Below are positions 1 through 7,263 of a stretch of DNA of 52,983 bases, in pieces. Position 1 is the first letter of the stretch; each line of letters begins with the position of its first letter. Below the pieces are notes generated by a model. It had not been told where the DNA came from, did no database searches, and saw only the letters and a list, made by a program, of their open reading frames with translations. Position numbers and translations under genes: made by a program. The DNA comes from an uncultured Flavobacteriaceae bacterium (lineage in GTDB: Bacteria; Bacteroidota; Bacteroidia; Flavobacteriales; Flavobacteriaceae), in NCBI GenBank assembly GCA_905479475.1, contig CAJQMT010000036.1, forward strand, positions 1-52,983, in the 5' to 3' direction.

Positions 1-74
1 AACATAGTGTAAATTATAGGACAAAATAATATGATTTCTATCTTTCCTAAATTATACGACCCCTCATTTTTGAT

Positions 75-629
75 TTATACTCCTATTGGCCATTGATCTT
101 GTTGAGAAAACAATTGTTTATTCCAAATTTGTATTTCTGCCTCTGTGAGTATACAATCTTCCAATTCAGATATCATTTTTTCTTTATTTAGATGTTGTCC
201 AATAAAGACGAGTTCTATTTTTCGGTCACCAAATAAGGAATCCCAATCGGATTCTATTTCATCTTTATTTTCAATAAAAGAAGGATTGTTTATGCGTTCA
301 CTATGAGTCATAGAACCCCACCATACACCCACGGGATCCGCCTTACAAGAGCCTCCTGCAGAACTCCACGTCAATGCTTGATGCGATCTTGACGCCAACC
401 AAAACAATCCTTTACTTCGAATAATATTTTGAGGAAAACGCTCATTTAAATAGGTTAGAAATCGCTCTGGGTGAAATGGCTTCTTACTCCTGAAAACAAA
501 AGAACTTATCCCGTATTCCTCCGTTTCAGGCACATGTTCATTTTCTAATTCTTTGAGCCATCCGGCTGAAGCTTCCGCTTTTTCGTAATCAAATAAACTT
601 GTGTTCAGCACGTTTTCTAATGCGACATT
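75..629 (-). pseudogene. C-terminal half of a COG0523 (CobW/ZigA-type) GTPase, N-terminal GTPase domain missing
   Basis: About 180 residues read as the CobW C-terminal domain of COG0523 metallochaperone GTPases: the phrases LNTSLFDYEKA, ETEEYGISSFVFR, KPFHPERF, GLFWLASR, GVWWGSM and LVFIGQ occur in the family's order, and the end (DQWPI) looks natural. Full-length members are near 400 residues and begin with a P-loop GTPase domain; none of that is present. The frame can be followed back to NVALENV near position 629 and meets TGA at 639-641. The only starts left are internal (GTG at 609-611). In this family zinc-responsive members are usually under Zur control, which fits the MerC and Zur remnants beside it. 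I infer a 5' deletion and a non-functional remnant, although expression of a stand-alone C-domain cannot be excluded. Confidence 0.8.
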
Positions 630-778
630 ATCATGTTTTCAAATTTGATTTTGTTGTTATATTTAAAGATTTATTTTTTGTGGCGATTTCTGAAAAACAA
701 CCACCATGTTCTATAAGGATCGTAAAGGGGTTTTTGTGCTTGTTTATAAATCATTACCCAATGGTTTGAATGTGCACT

Positions 779-1099
779 TTATCTTTCATTTGTAGCGCAT
801 TTAGTGGTATTGTATTGGCAATATTTCTTGTTGTAGAAATGCAATACGATCAATGCTACTGCTGAAAAATATAATAAGTTTTCATGTAAAGGGATCCATG
901 CAATTTTTTCATTCAGTGCAATTACGAACATAAGGAACCAGCACAACCATAAGGAATGTTTCATCCAATTGTGAAGCGTCTTTTGTGTAGCACGATAAAT
1001 CGCCAAAAAAGAAATTATCAAGAAAAAAAAGTCTACACATCCCCACCATAGAGGAGTCGCATCACAACACCTAGCTGAACCAACCTGAGCAATACCAAA
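779..1099 (-). pseudogene. MerC-like membrane protein, 5' end lost
   Basis: The reading frame gives a small membrane protein resembling flavobacterial MerC-domain proteins: a CCDATPLWW segment, then hydrophobic stretches (DFFFLIISFLAIYRAT, LWLCWFLMFVIAL, LLYFSAVALIVLHFYNKKYC), ending NER at 779. The open frame runs up to an ATG at 1150. The first 17 or so codons of that extended form are antisense to a clear Zur/Fur coding segment on the plus strand, so they are probably not authentic MerC sequence. The usual first helix with its Cys-containing LCLIHC-type motif is missing. MerC-like genes are often neighbours of Zur and COG0523 genes in flavobacteria (from memory). I infer that one deletion removed the 5' ends of two divergently transcribed genes. 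The truncated protein might still be translated from 1150. Confidence 0.6.
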
Positions 1100-1273
1100 T
1101 GCAATAGCTGTTCGGCAAATAAGCACAACGATCTTCACCCGCATTTTCAATGTTTAGATTGCGGAAAGGTGGATTGTATAGCCGTTCGTATTAGGCTTCC
1201 AAAAATACCGAATAGAAAAATAGAGGTTTCTCAATTATTAATACAAGGAAAATGCGAAGATTGTTATGTATAA
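1094..1273 (+). pseudogene. C-terminal fragment of a Fur-family (Zur-like) repressor
   Basis: Read on the plus strand this stretch encodes a Zur-type metal-binding C-terminus. CNSC is followed by a His-rich LHPHFQC, then CLDCGKVDC, an IRLPKIPNRK segment, LLIQGKCEDC and a TAA stop at 1271-1273. The spaced CxxC pairs and the HPHFQC phrase are the structural zinc and regulatory-site regions of Fur/Zur proteins. The winged-helix DNA-binding domain (the first 70-80 residues) is absent: left of about 1094 the plus-strand frame becomes antisense to the MerC remnant. There is no plausible start. It is too short to bind DNA, so it is a remnant. Nothing recognisable lies in 1274-1438 between it and the next gene. 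Confidence 0.75.
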
Positions 1274-1438
1274 AAATGGCAACAGTCTTCAGAAAACATT
1301 TTTAATTACTGATCTTCAAACTGATGCTCTTGAGAGGCTTTCTCCTATCTCCAACTCCTCGAAAAATAAACGGTATAATTTGGAATTCATAACAGAATAG
1401 CTTAAAATCGCATTCCAAAGAAAACTATCGTACAATCA

Positions 1439-2671
1439 ATGAAAATGTTGTTAAAAAACCTTGGTCCCGGGCTGTTATTTGCGAGTATGGCTATTGGAAC
1501 CTCTCATTTGGTTTTATCCACAAAAGCAGGAGCGCAATACGGTCTGCTCATGATCATTCCTATCCTATTGGCCAATATTTTCAAATATCCTTTTTTTGAG
1601 TTTGGAGTGCGCTATACAAATGTGACAGGAAATAGTATTATCGAAGGTTATCGAAACAGAGGAAAGCGATCTTTGTGGTTGTATGCTTTTATCACTTTGG
1701 CAACTTCTATGGCAACCCCCGCAGCACTTTGCGCAATTACGGCAGGACTTTTTATAAACATTTTCGGAATTCAAAATGTTTCTATCGCGATTATTGCCGC
1801 TGGTATTTTTGTGTTCAACAGTGTTGTGCTGATTTTTGGCAAATACAAATTGATGGAAACCGTATTGAAATTTGTGGTGCCTATTTTGTTTGTAGTGGTG
1901 TTGGCTACCACTGTTTTGGTTGTCCATAAAGGGGTATCGACTCCAGTTTCAACCTTTACAGCACCTGTTTTTTCAGGACAAGCAGGCCTCCTATTTCTGA
2001 TCACTCTTGTAGGATGGATGCCAACGGCTGTGGAAGCCAGTGGTTGGCTCAGTCTGTGGAGTGCAGAAAAGTACCGAATCAACAAGGAAAGGCCTGCGCT
2101 TCGTGTCGCATTGCAAGAATTCAATTTCGGTTATTTTATCACGGCGGTCCTCGCTGTCTTTTTTTTATTGATTGGCTATACCACACTTTATGGTTCTGGC
2201 GAAGCATTGAGTAGCAATGCCATTGTATTTGCAGATCAAGTAGTGCAACTGTGTACCACCCATATAGGAGATTGGGCCTACGCACTCATTGCTGTGGCTG
2301 CATTTGCAACCATGTACAGTACCTGTCTTACCAGTCATGATGTCATTGCAAGAGTCAGCTTGGAAGTTCTTGACAAGCCTAAAAGTAATATTGTCACCAA
2401 ATATTATACGATAAGTGTTCTGTTACTCGCGGTTCTAAGTATTCTTGTAATCACAGTTTTGGGTGCAGATATGGGGCTTATCATTGCCATTGCAACAGGG
2501 GTTTCTTTTCTCTTAGCTCCGATTGTAGGGTATATGAATCTTAAAAATGTGGTGAGCGATGACCTTCCGAAAGAATATCGTCCTAAAAAGGGCTTGCAAC
2601 TATTGACGTACGCTGGAATCTGCTTTCTTTCCTTGCTGGCCTTGTATTATGGGTATGTATTAGTGGCATAG
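1439..2671 (+). CDS. Nramp-family metal-ion transporter, variant with altered metal-site motifs
   Basis: A 410-residue multi-spanning inner-membrane protein with the Nramp fold signature GPGLLFASMAIGTSHLV at the start of TM1, an LFLITLVGWMPTAVEASGW stretch for TM6, and ten or more hydrophobic segments. In classical Mn/Fe Nramps TM1 carries DPGN and TM6 carries MPH. Here the TM1 positions read GTSH (residues 20-23) and TM6 reads MPT (about 194-196), so the classical Asp, Asn and His ligands are missing. Nramp-related Mg2+ transporters and several bacterial side branches also depart from DPGN, so substrate cannot be assumed. The gene stands alone, right of the decayed zinc locus. The ATG at 1439 is used; MKMLLKNLGPG is a natural family start. 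Confidence 0.85.
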   Translation: MKMLLKNLGPGLLFASMAIGTSHLVLSTKAGAQYGLLMIIPILLANIFKYPFFEFGVRYTNVTGNSIIEGYRNRGKRSLWLYAFITLATSMATPAALCAITAGLFINIFGIQNVSIAIIAAGIFVFNSVVLIFGKYKLMETVLKFVVPILFVVVLATTVLVVHKGVSTPVSTFTAPVFSGQAGLLFLITLVGWMPTAVEASGWLSLWSAEKYRINKERPALRVALQEFNFGYFITAVLAVFFLLIGYTTLYGSGEALSSNAIVFADQVVQLCTTHIGDWAYALIAVAAFATMYSTCLTSHDVIARVSLEVLDKPKSNIVTKYYTISVLLLAVLSILVITVLGADMGLIIAIATGVSFLLAPIVGYMNLKNVVSDDLPKEYRPKKGLQLLTYAGICFLSLLALYYGYVLVA

Positions 2672-2763
2672 TATCTAGAAGACGTTCGGTCTTATTTGAA
2701 TCAATGCCTTCAGTAACTCTTAGTAACTAAAAACAAACCTCGATAAAAAGTACAGGTCGTTCC

Positions 2764-3072
2764 CTAGTTGTTTTTAAAAAAACATTTGAGGCCCATGCGT
2801 TTGAGCATCTTTTTTTCCATATTCCAAAAAAAACGAAATTGTCCTACGCAAAAACCGACGATAGGCAACGTAGCTTGATATACCGCAAAAACCAAAAGGA
2901 CACGCAAAGGCCAAAAAATCCACCAAGAAGTCGTTTCTGGGTCCAAGCCGACAGCTTCGGTCAATGGACGTGCAATGTATGCCGCGAACGAACCGTTGAT
3001 AGCAAATCCGATAAGGATCAAGACAATTTGAAAATTTGATGTTATTCCCCAACGTTCTTTCAATGTGCTCAT
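2764..3072 (-). CDS. DUF6787 family small membrane protein
   Basis: A 102-residue protein with two hydrophobic helices (IVLILIGFAINGSFAAYIA and LRVLLVFAVYQATLPIVGF), flanked by KERWGITSNFQ at the start and the conserved-looking GQFRFFWNMEKKMLKRMG at the end. This is the pattern I associate with the Bacteroidota DUF6787 family; its function is unknown. I chose the ATG at 3072 over the one at 3090 because a TAnnTTTG promoter element (3088-3095 on this strand) covers the upstream ATG, leaving about 15 nt of leader. It is transcribed toward the end of the Nramp gene. The final residues (CFFKNN) add little. Confidence 0.75.
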   Translation of the reverse strand: MSTLKERWGITSNFQIVLILIGFAINGSFAAYIARPLTEAVGLDPETTSWWIFWPLRVLLVFAVYQATLPIVGFCVGQFRFFWNMEKKMLKRMGLKCFFKNN

Positions 3073-3087
3073 GTAAAAAATTTTGTG

Positions 3088-3095
3088 CAAAAATA
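3088..3095 (-). promoter_or_regulatory. -7 promoter element of the DUF6787 gene
   Basis: On the minus strand this reads TATTTTTG, matching the Bacteroidota -7 consensus TAnnTTTG, and ends 15 nt before the ATG at 3072. It overlaps the alternative upstream ATG, which supports the shorter gene model. Confidence 0.55.
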
Positions 3096-3197
3096 CATTT
3101 TTATGTGGAACTTCAATCTGTTCCGATGCTTTTTTAAAAAGATCAATATTTGATAAAGCAGTGCAAGAAGTTCACTATCGTTTCATGTCAAGAAATA

Positions 3198-3932
3198 TCA
3201 AAGCGATTTGGCCTTATTTTTTAGCAAAGAAACAATTACATACAAAAATACAACCAAAGGAACTGCTATAAATTTTAGCGTGCTTAATAGCAATAAAGAA
3301 ACCGTCAAAAATACGTATTTGGATGCGTTTTCTTTCCAAGAAAAAGTTTGAAATTTTAGTGCAAACAAACGTATTTCTGCATTTAACAAATACGCACTTA
3401 GGAAGGTTAACCCCAGTAAAACATAATTATTTTGCAACAAATCTTTCAAAAATTCTACTTCGCTATGTTCTAAAATTAAAGGCAATGAAACAATCCACAA
3501 GGTGTTTGCAGGAACCGGCAAACCAATAAAAGATTCGGATTGTCTCGTGTCAATATTGAATTTTGCCAAACGGTATGCAGAAGCCAAAGCAATCAACAAA
3601 CCTACAAATGGAAGTGGTTCGAAATTTTCTTGAGTAAAAACCTTCGGCAAATCACTGTTCGAATTTGCTTGCAATAGCAACTGAAACATGACAATTCCAG
3701 GTACCACCCCAGAGGTTACCATATCCGCCAAAGAATCCAATTGTTTTCCTAGTCCTCCCTGTACCTTGAGTAAACGCGCTGTAAACCCATCAAAAAAGTC
3801 CAAACCGATTCCGATGCTTACAAACAGGGCGACCATCGTAAAATCGCCGAATACAGCATAAAATACAGCAATGATTCCCGAAAATAAATTTCCGAGGGTA
3901 ATCATGTTTGGGAGGTGTTTTTTTAAATTCAT
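3198..3932 (-). CDS. pssA: CDP-diacylglycerol-serine O-phosphatidyltransferase
   Basis: A 244-residue integral membrane enzyme that makes phosphatidylserine from CDP-diacylglycerol and L-serine, the first step toward phosphatidylethanolamine. The CDP-alcohol phosphatidyltransferase motif D-G-x2-A-R-x8-G-x3-D-x3-D is complete (DGFTAR ... G ... D ... D in the segment after LDFFDG). It is followed by six or more hydrophobic helices, and LPNMITLGNLFSG at the start is typical of the subgroup. The ATG at 3932 gives MNLKKHLPN; an upstream in-frame ATG at 3983 would add 17 poorly conserved residues and overlaps a promoter-like palindrome at 3962-3976. Transcribed on the minus strand, downstream of the polyphosphate operon but with its own likely promoter. 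Confidence 0.93.
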   Translation of the reverse strand: MNLKKHLPNMITLGNLFSGIIAVFYAVFGDFTMVALFVSIGIGLDFFDGFTARLLKVQGGLGKQLDSLADMVTSGVVPGIVMFQLLLQANSNSDLPKVFTQENFEPLPFVGLLIALASAYRLAKFNIDTRQSESFIGLPVPANTLWIVSLPLILEHSEVEFLKDLLQNNYVLLGLTFLSAYLLNAEIRLFALKFQTFSWKENASKYVFLTVSLLLLSTLKFIAVPLVVFLYVIVSLLKNKAKSL

Positions 3933-3961
3933 TGGGTTCTTCTTTGGAGGAAATAATGAAA

Positions 3962-3976
3962 GTACAAATATTGTAC
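3962..3976. promoter_or_regulatory. Palindrome GTACAA-ATA-TTGTAC upstream of pssA
   Basis: A perfect 6+3+6 inverted repeat 30 nt upstream of the pssA ATG. It overlaps a near-consensus minus-strand -7 element (AATATTTG, one mismatch to TAnnTTTG). Its position would suit an operator, but short AT-rich palindromes arise by chance and no regulator is identified. Confidence 0.3.
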
Positions 3977-3987
3977 GTTTCACAGAA

Positions 3988-4686
3988 TCAATTGTTCAGT
4001 GCGTATGTGTAATTGAAACCTATGATATTGACCTTCCCTGGAAGAGAAGTGTTCAGTTCCTTCTCCATACGATAGTACAGATTAATTTCACCCGCCTTTT
4101 TTAGATTGTAACTCGTTCCAAAGGTAAGTCGGTATTTGCTAAATCCATTGGTACCGCCTTCGTGAGATTTGTTGAAAATCTCGGCAGAAACCTTAGGATC
4201 CAATTTCCACTTTCTGACATTGTAACCAATCGAGGTTTTCAAACGGAAATTCTTTTTTGCAAAATCTCCTTCTTCCTCAGAAACACCGAGTTCGTTCTTG
4301 TTTTGAAAACGCAAGCGATGATTCAGGCTAAACCTTTCAATTTTATGCTTATAACCCAAATCAAAATGATAACGAATATGCTTTTCAAACCCTTGAATCT
4401 TACCTTGCGTGTCGTTTCGTTTGATATAACGCAACCCCGCTCCTAAGGAAAGATTTTTTGTAAGCTTGTATCTCGTAGTTAACTGAGTAAAATACTGATC
4501 TGTAACAGAACTGTTCTCTTTCAATCGAAGTTGTTCCTGCAATTCAAATGCCCATTTTTTACTTGCTTTGTAACGCAGTCGAACGCTCGTCCATGTTTCT
4601 AAATCGTCTGAGTTACTCGTATTTTGACCGAAAGCAAAACCAACGGACAGGATGCCAACGAATAAGGCTATGTATGTTTTTTTCAT
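3988..4686 (-). CDS. DUF2490 outer-membrane beta-barrel-like protein
   Basis: A 232-residue protein with an N-terminal signal peptide (MKKTYIALFVGILSVGFAFG, cleavage before QNTS). The rest consists of alternating polar and aromatic beta-strands such as WAFELQEQLRLKE, YFTQLTTRYKL, LSLGAGLRYIKR, LNHRLRFQ and a C-terminal INLYYRMEKEL ... GFNYTYALNN, as expected of a DUF2490 barrel in the outer membrane. The start at 4686 gives the signal peptide directly; the ATG at 4713 would put a charged extension in front of it. It is the last gene of a three-gene minus-strand operon (VTC polymerase, DUF4956, DUF2490) with a 13-nt gap to the gene before. This suggests an outer-envelope role linked to polyphosphate or to the DUF4956 protein; that link is inference. 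Confidence 0.8.
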   Translation of the reverse strand: MKKTYIALFVGILSVGFAFGQNTSNSDDLETWTSVRLRYKASKKWAFELQEQLRLKENSSVTDQYFTQLTTRYKLTKNLSLGAGLRYIKRNDTQGKIQGFEKHIRYHFDLGYKHKIERFSLNHRLRFQNKNELGVSEEEGDFAKKNFRLKTSIGYNVRKWKLDPKVSAEIFNKSHEGGTNGFSKYRLTFGTSYNLKKAGEINLYYRMEKELNTSLPGKVNIIGFNYTYALNN

Positions 4687-4699
4687 CTTTAAATTTGGT

Positions 4700-5305
4700 T
4701 TAAGAGTTTCCATTTTCGTAGCGAATTGTAATCTCTGCGGTATCTTTTAAAAAGTCTACATCACCGATATTTATTTGTTGAATCTCCACACCTATTCTTT
4801 CTTCTAAATCGGCTTTTAGAAGATCATAGTTCTCCGGTTTTATATTTTCGATTACTTCGTAAATGACTACTTTACTGACCAAGTGCTTCAATGTCCAAAA
4901 CCATTCTGTCAAATACAAAGCTATGACCACAACGGAATTCGCGGTGAGGATTTCGGCATAACTCATTTTTTTATTTGCAAGCGAATTGATCACCGATACT
5001 CCAATGATCACAAATAAATAGGTCATTTCTTTGATCTCAATAGAATTTGTACGGTACCTGAGAATTCCAAAAATAGCAAAGAGACCTAAGGCCATTCCCA
5101 AATCCAACTCAAATTTTTTCAAGGTAAAACAAAGAAAAAACACAATGACACCAATCATATAATAGGTGAAAAAATACTCTTTATTTCGCGCATTTTTATA
5201 GTAAAGGTAACGAATGATAAGGGTTAAAAAAGAAATGTTTATTCCAAAACGGAAAATCATTTTGTAAAAATCGTTGTCAAAAAGAGCAACATCAAATAGT
5301 TCCAT
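4700..5305 (-). CDS. DUF4956 family inner-membrane protein
   Basis: A 201-residue protein with about four transmembrane helices in its first half (FGINISFLTLIIRYLYY, YYMIGVIVFFLCFTL, LGMALGLFAIFGILRY, MTYLFVIIGVSVINSLA) and a soluble C-terminal domain of roughly 70 residues. The GLFAIFGILRYRT segment and the RYRTNSIEIKEMTYLF loop are typical of DUF4956. The start ATG at 5305 lies 2 nt beyond the stop of the upstream VTC gene, so the two are probably translationally coupled. DUF4956 genes are frequent partners of VTC-domain polyphosphate polymerases (known association). By analogy with yeast VTC, where synthesis is coupled to membrane passage, the protein may form or anchor the translocation path; this is untested. 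Confidence 0.82.
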   Translation of the reverse strand: MELFDVALFDNDFYKMIFRFGINISFLTLIIRYLYYKNARNKEYFFTYYMIGVIVFFLCFTLKKFELDLGMALGLFAIFGILRYRTNSIEIKEMTYLFVIIGVSVINSLANKKMSYAEILTANSVVVIALYLTEWFWTLKHLVSKVVIYEVIENIKPENYDLLKADLEERIGVEIQQINIGDVDFLKDTAEITIRYENGNS

Positions 5306-5307
5306 AA

Positions 5308-6051
5308 TTAAGCTGATAGTTTGTTTAGTTTGGTTAATTTTTGTTTGAATCGATTGTATTTCAATGCTTTGTACAACCCTAACATTCCGATACAATATTT
5401 ACTCATACTATAGGGATGGTATTGCATTTTTCTCAATGCTTTTATAATGGTAGATTTTCGGTTGAGTCTTTCCTGTTTTACTTCAACAATGACAATTTTC
5501 TCGTAACCTTTGACCTTCTTTCCTTTGGTAAAAGACAAGTTGAAATCAATAGTTACCCGTTCTTGGTCGGCAATATTGGCCAAAGTAATCCTTGTAAAAT
5601 CATTGACCAAGGTAGGTTTCAAAATCCAATTTTCTTTCGTTACTTTGAAAACAAAATCGGCTGATTTTGGAGACAGGGTTTCTTCGAAGTCGTCAATAGA
5701 AATTCTAGACTTGTTGGTTTCGCCCTTTCCATTTTTTTGTTTGATTTCTAAAAAACAAATATCCGACTCCACGTATTTTCGCATGCGAATTTTGGTGCGA
5801 TTTACCTTTCTATTGTGGTGGTCTAGATAAAATTTATTTGCTGGCGTGTCAAAATACACGGAGGAATAGGTCATCATTCGATTTCCATCAATTTCCAATA
5901 CACGGTATACATCTTTGATTTCTTCGAGCAACTGCCCTAGTTGATGTAGTGGCAATATAAATTTCGTATCTGTTCGCTTCATCAAAGCAACAGCTCCTAT
6001 TTCTTTTAATGAGATAGAAGAAAATGTGTCTGTAATCTCTTTAATTCTCAT
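5308..6051 (-). CDS. VTC-domain polyphosphate polymerase
   Basis: A 247-residue cytoplasmic protein of the VTC/CYTH-like tunnel family, which builds polyphosphate from ATP. The basic tunnel residues are visible: K25-R26 and K30 in MKRTDTKF, the alternating basic strand R85, K87, R89, R91 (NRTKIRMRKY), the acidic-basic strand FLEIKQK (E102, K104, K106), a second E-x-K strand (VEVKQ), and a late SMSKYCIGM. It has only the catalytic domain, with no SPX or membrane part; the next gene (DUF4956) supplies membrane segments. First gene of the operon with DUF4956 and DUF2490, preceded by a divergent intergenic region containing two palindromes. A Ppx/GppA-type phosphatase about 22 kb away could degrade the product. 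Confidence 0.9.
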   Translation of the reverse strand: MRIKEITDTFSSISLKEIGAVALMKRTDTKFILPLHQLGQLLEEIKDVYRVLEIDGNRMMTYSSVYFDTPANKFYLDHHNRKVNRTKIRMRKYVESDICFLEIKQKNGKGETNKSRISIDDFEETLSPKSADFVFKVTKENWILKPTLVNDFTRITLANIADQERVTIDFNLSFTKGKKVKGYEKIVIVEVKQERLNRKSTIIKALRKMQYHPYSMSKYCIGMLGLYKALKYNRFKQKLTKLNKLSA

Positions 6052-6097
6052 GTTCGTATAATATACATTCTTCCCTTTTCTAACCTAAACAAAAAAA

Positions 6098-6143
6098 TAC
6101 AACAAACCTTGTTGTACTTTACATTGAATTTACACGTTGTAAA
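6098..6143. promoter_or_regulatory. Two palindromes in the divergent VTC / YheT intergenic region
   Basis: TACAACA-N5-TGTTGTA (6098-6116) and TTTACA-N3-TGTAAA (6129-6143) are perfect inverted repeats about 13 nt apart, in the 195-nt gap between the minus-strand polyphosphate operon and the plus-strand hydrolase. They could be operators. No clean TAnnTTTG element was seen next to them, so transcription starts are undefined. Confidence 0.35.
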
Positions 6144-6246
6144 TATAAACTTAATAAAGAAATATCCATGAATTTAAAGGCTAATTATGCATTTATTGAA
6201 TAATTTTCACGTATATTATTTTTATTTGCTTTGAAAAAATGGACAT

Positions 6247-7227
6247 ATGCCAATTATAATCTCTCATTTCAGGACATCTTATTTTTTTAAGAACAAACAT
6301 GTCAACACGGTGTACCGTACCCTTTTTACAAGGCCTAAGGTATCCTACACACGACAAAGAATTCCTACAGACAACCAGGATTTTATCGACTTGGATATTT
6401 CAAGCGTGTCCTCGAAAAAGGCAGCTCTATTGATTCATGGTCTCGAGGGGAGTTCCCAATCAAAATATATTTTGGCATCCGCTCGAGATTTCAATAACAA
6501 TGGAATCGATGTTGTTGTTTTCAATTTACGCGGTTGCAGTGGAGATCCTAACAAACGTTTTGAGAGTTATCACAGTGGTGAAACTAAAGATTTGGATTTT
6601 GTCATTCGATATGTACTAAAAAATTATTTATACAACAACATTTCTTTGGTTGGATTTTCTCTAGGAGGAAATATGTTGTTAAAATATTTAGGAGAAAAAA
6701 GTGGGAATGTCTTAAAACAGATAACATCTGCCATAGCCGTTTCTGCTCCTGTTGACTTAAAAGGTTCTTCCATGGAATTGGCAAAAAAACACAATGCTAT
6801 TTATATGAAACGTTTTTTAAATACGTTGGTAAAGAATGCAATTCAAAAGAGCGAGATGTATCCAGAAAAAAGTTTAAATCCAGGAAGTATAAAAAATTGT
6901 CAAAATTTTTATGATTTTGACACTTGTTTTACTGCGCCTTCTTTTGGGTTTGAAAGTGCTGAAGATTATTGGGAAAAGGCCAGTGCTTTGAAATGGCTAA
7001 CTTCAATCCAACTCCCCACCTACTTTGTCACAGCAAAAGACGATCCATTTTTATCAGATAGCTGTTACCCTGTAGCAATCGCAAAAGAACACCCTCATCT
7101 TTTCTTAGAAGTAACAGAAAAAGGGGGGCATATTGGATTTATTCAAAACTTTCACAAAAAAGACTGGCTTGAGAAAAAAATGACAAATTTTATGCACAAG
7201 TCTTTCGGGTCACCAAAAAAAAACTAA
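6247..7227 (+). CDS. YheT-type alpha/beta hydrolase
   Basis: A 326-residue cytoplasmic alpha/beta-hydrolase of the YheT/EMB8 esterase group. It opens with the family-like HFRTSYFFKNKHVNTVY, has the oxyanion segment LLIHGLEGSSQSKY and VFNLRGCSGD, the nucleophile elbow GFSLGGNM (Ser in G-x-S-x-G), an acidic residue in TAKDDPFLS and the catalytic His in GGHIGF. All triad parts are present and the length is usual for the family. Substrates of YheT proteins are poorly known (short-chain esters in vitro). It is followed after 7 nt by a promoter for the PorV-like gene, so it is probably monocistronic. Confidence 0.88.
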   Translation: MPIIISHFRTSYFFKNKHVNTVYRTLFTRPKVSYTRQRIPTDNQDFIDLDISSVSSKKAALLIHGLEGSSQSKYILASARDFNNNGIDVVVFNLRGCSGDPNKRFESYHSGETKDLDFVIRYVLKNYLYNNISLVGFSLGGNMLLKYLGEKSGNVLKQITSAIAVSAPVDLKGSSMELAKKHNAIYMKRFLNTLVKNAIQKSEMYPEKSLNPGSIKNCQNFYDFDTCFTAPSFGFESAEDYWEKASALKWLTSIQLPTYFVTAKDDPFLSDSCYPVAIAKEHPHLFLEVTEKGGHIGFIQNFHKKDWLEKKMTNFMHKSFGSPKKN

Positions 7228-7234
7228 AATAAAG

Positions 7235-7242
7235 TATCTTTG
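7235..7242 (+). promoter_or_regulatory. -7 promoter element of the PorV-like / lnt operon
   Basis: Reads TATCTTTG, an exact TAnnTTTG match. It covers the upstream TTG that would otherwise extend the PorV-like frame to 7240, so translation more likely begins at the TTG at 7264. Confidence 0.6.
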
Positions 7243-7263
7243 CTATTTCAAACTCAAATTGTA

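Noticed and set aside
671-754. A 27-codon minus-strand ORF (starting MIYKQAQKPLYDPYRTWW) between the MerC and COG0523 remnants
   Set aside because: It is too short to judge, lies in a gap probably created by deletions, and has no recognisable relatives; not listed as a gene.
1565-2214. Several ORFs over 60 codons on both strands inside the Nramp gene
   Set aside because: They shadow a clear membrane-transporter frame and have unnatural composition.
3962-3983. Longer pssA start (ATG 3983)
   Set aside because: The extra 17 residues do not resemble family starts, and the segment overlaps a promoter-like palindrome.
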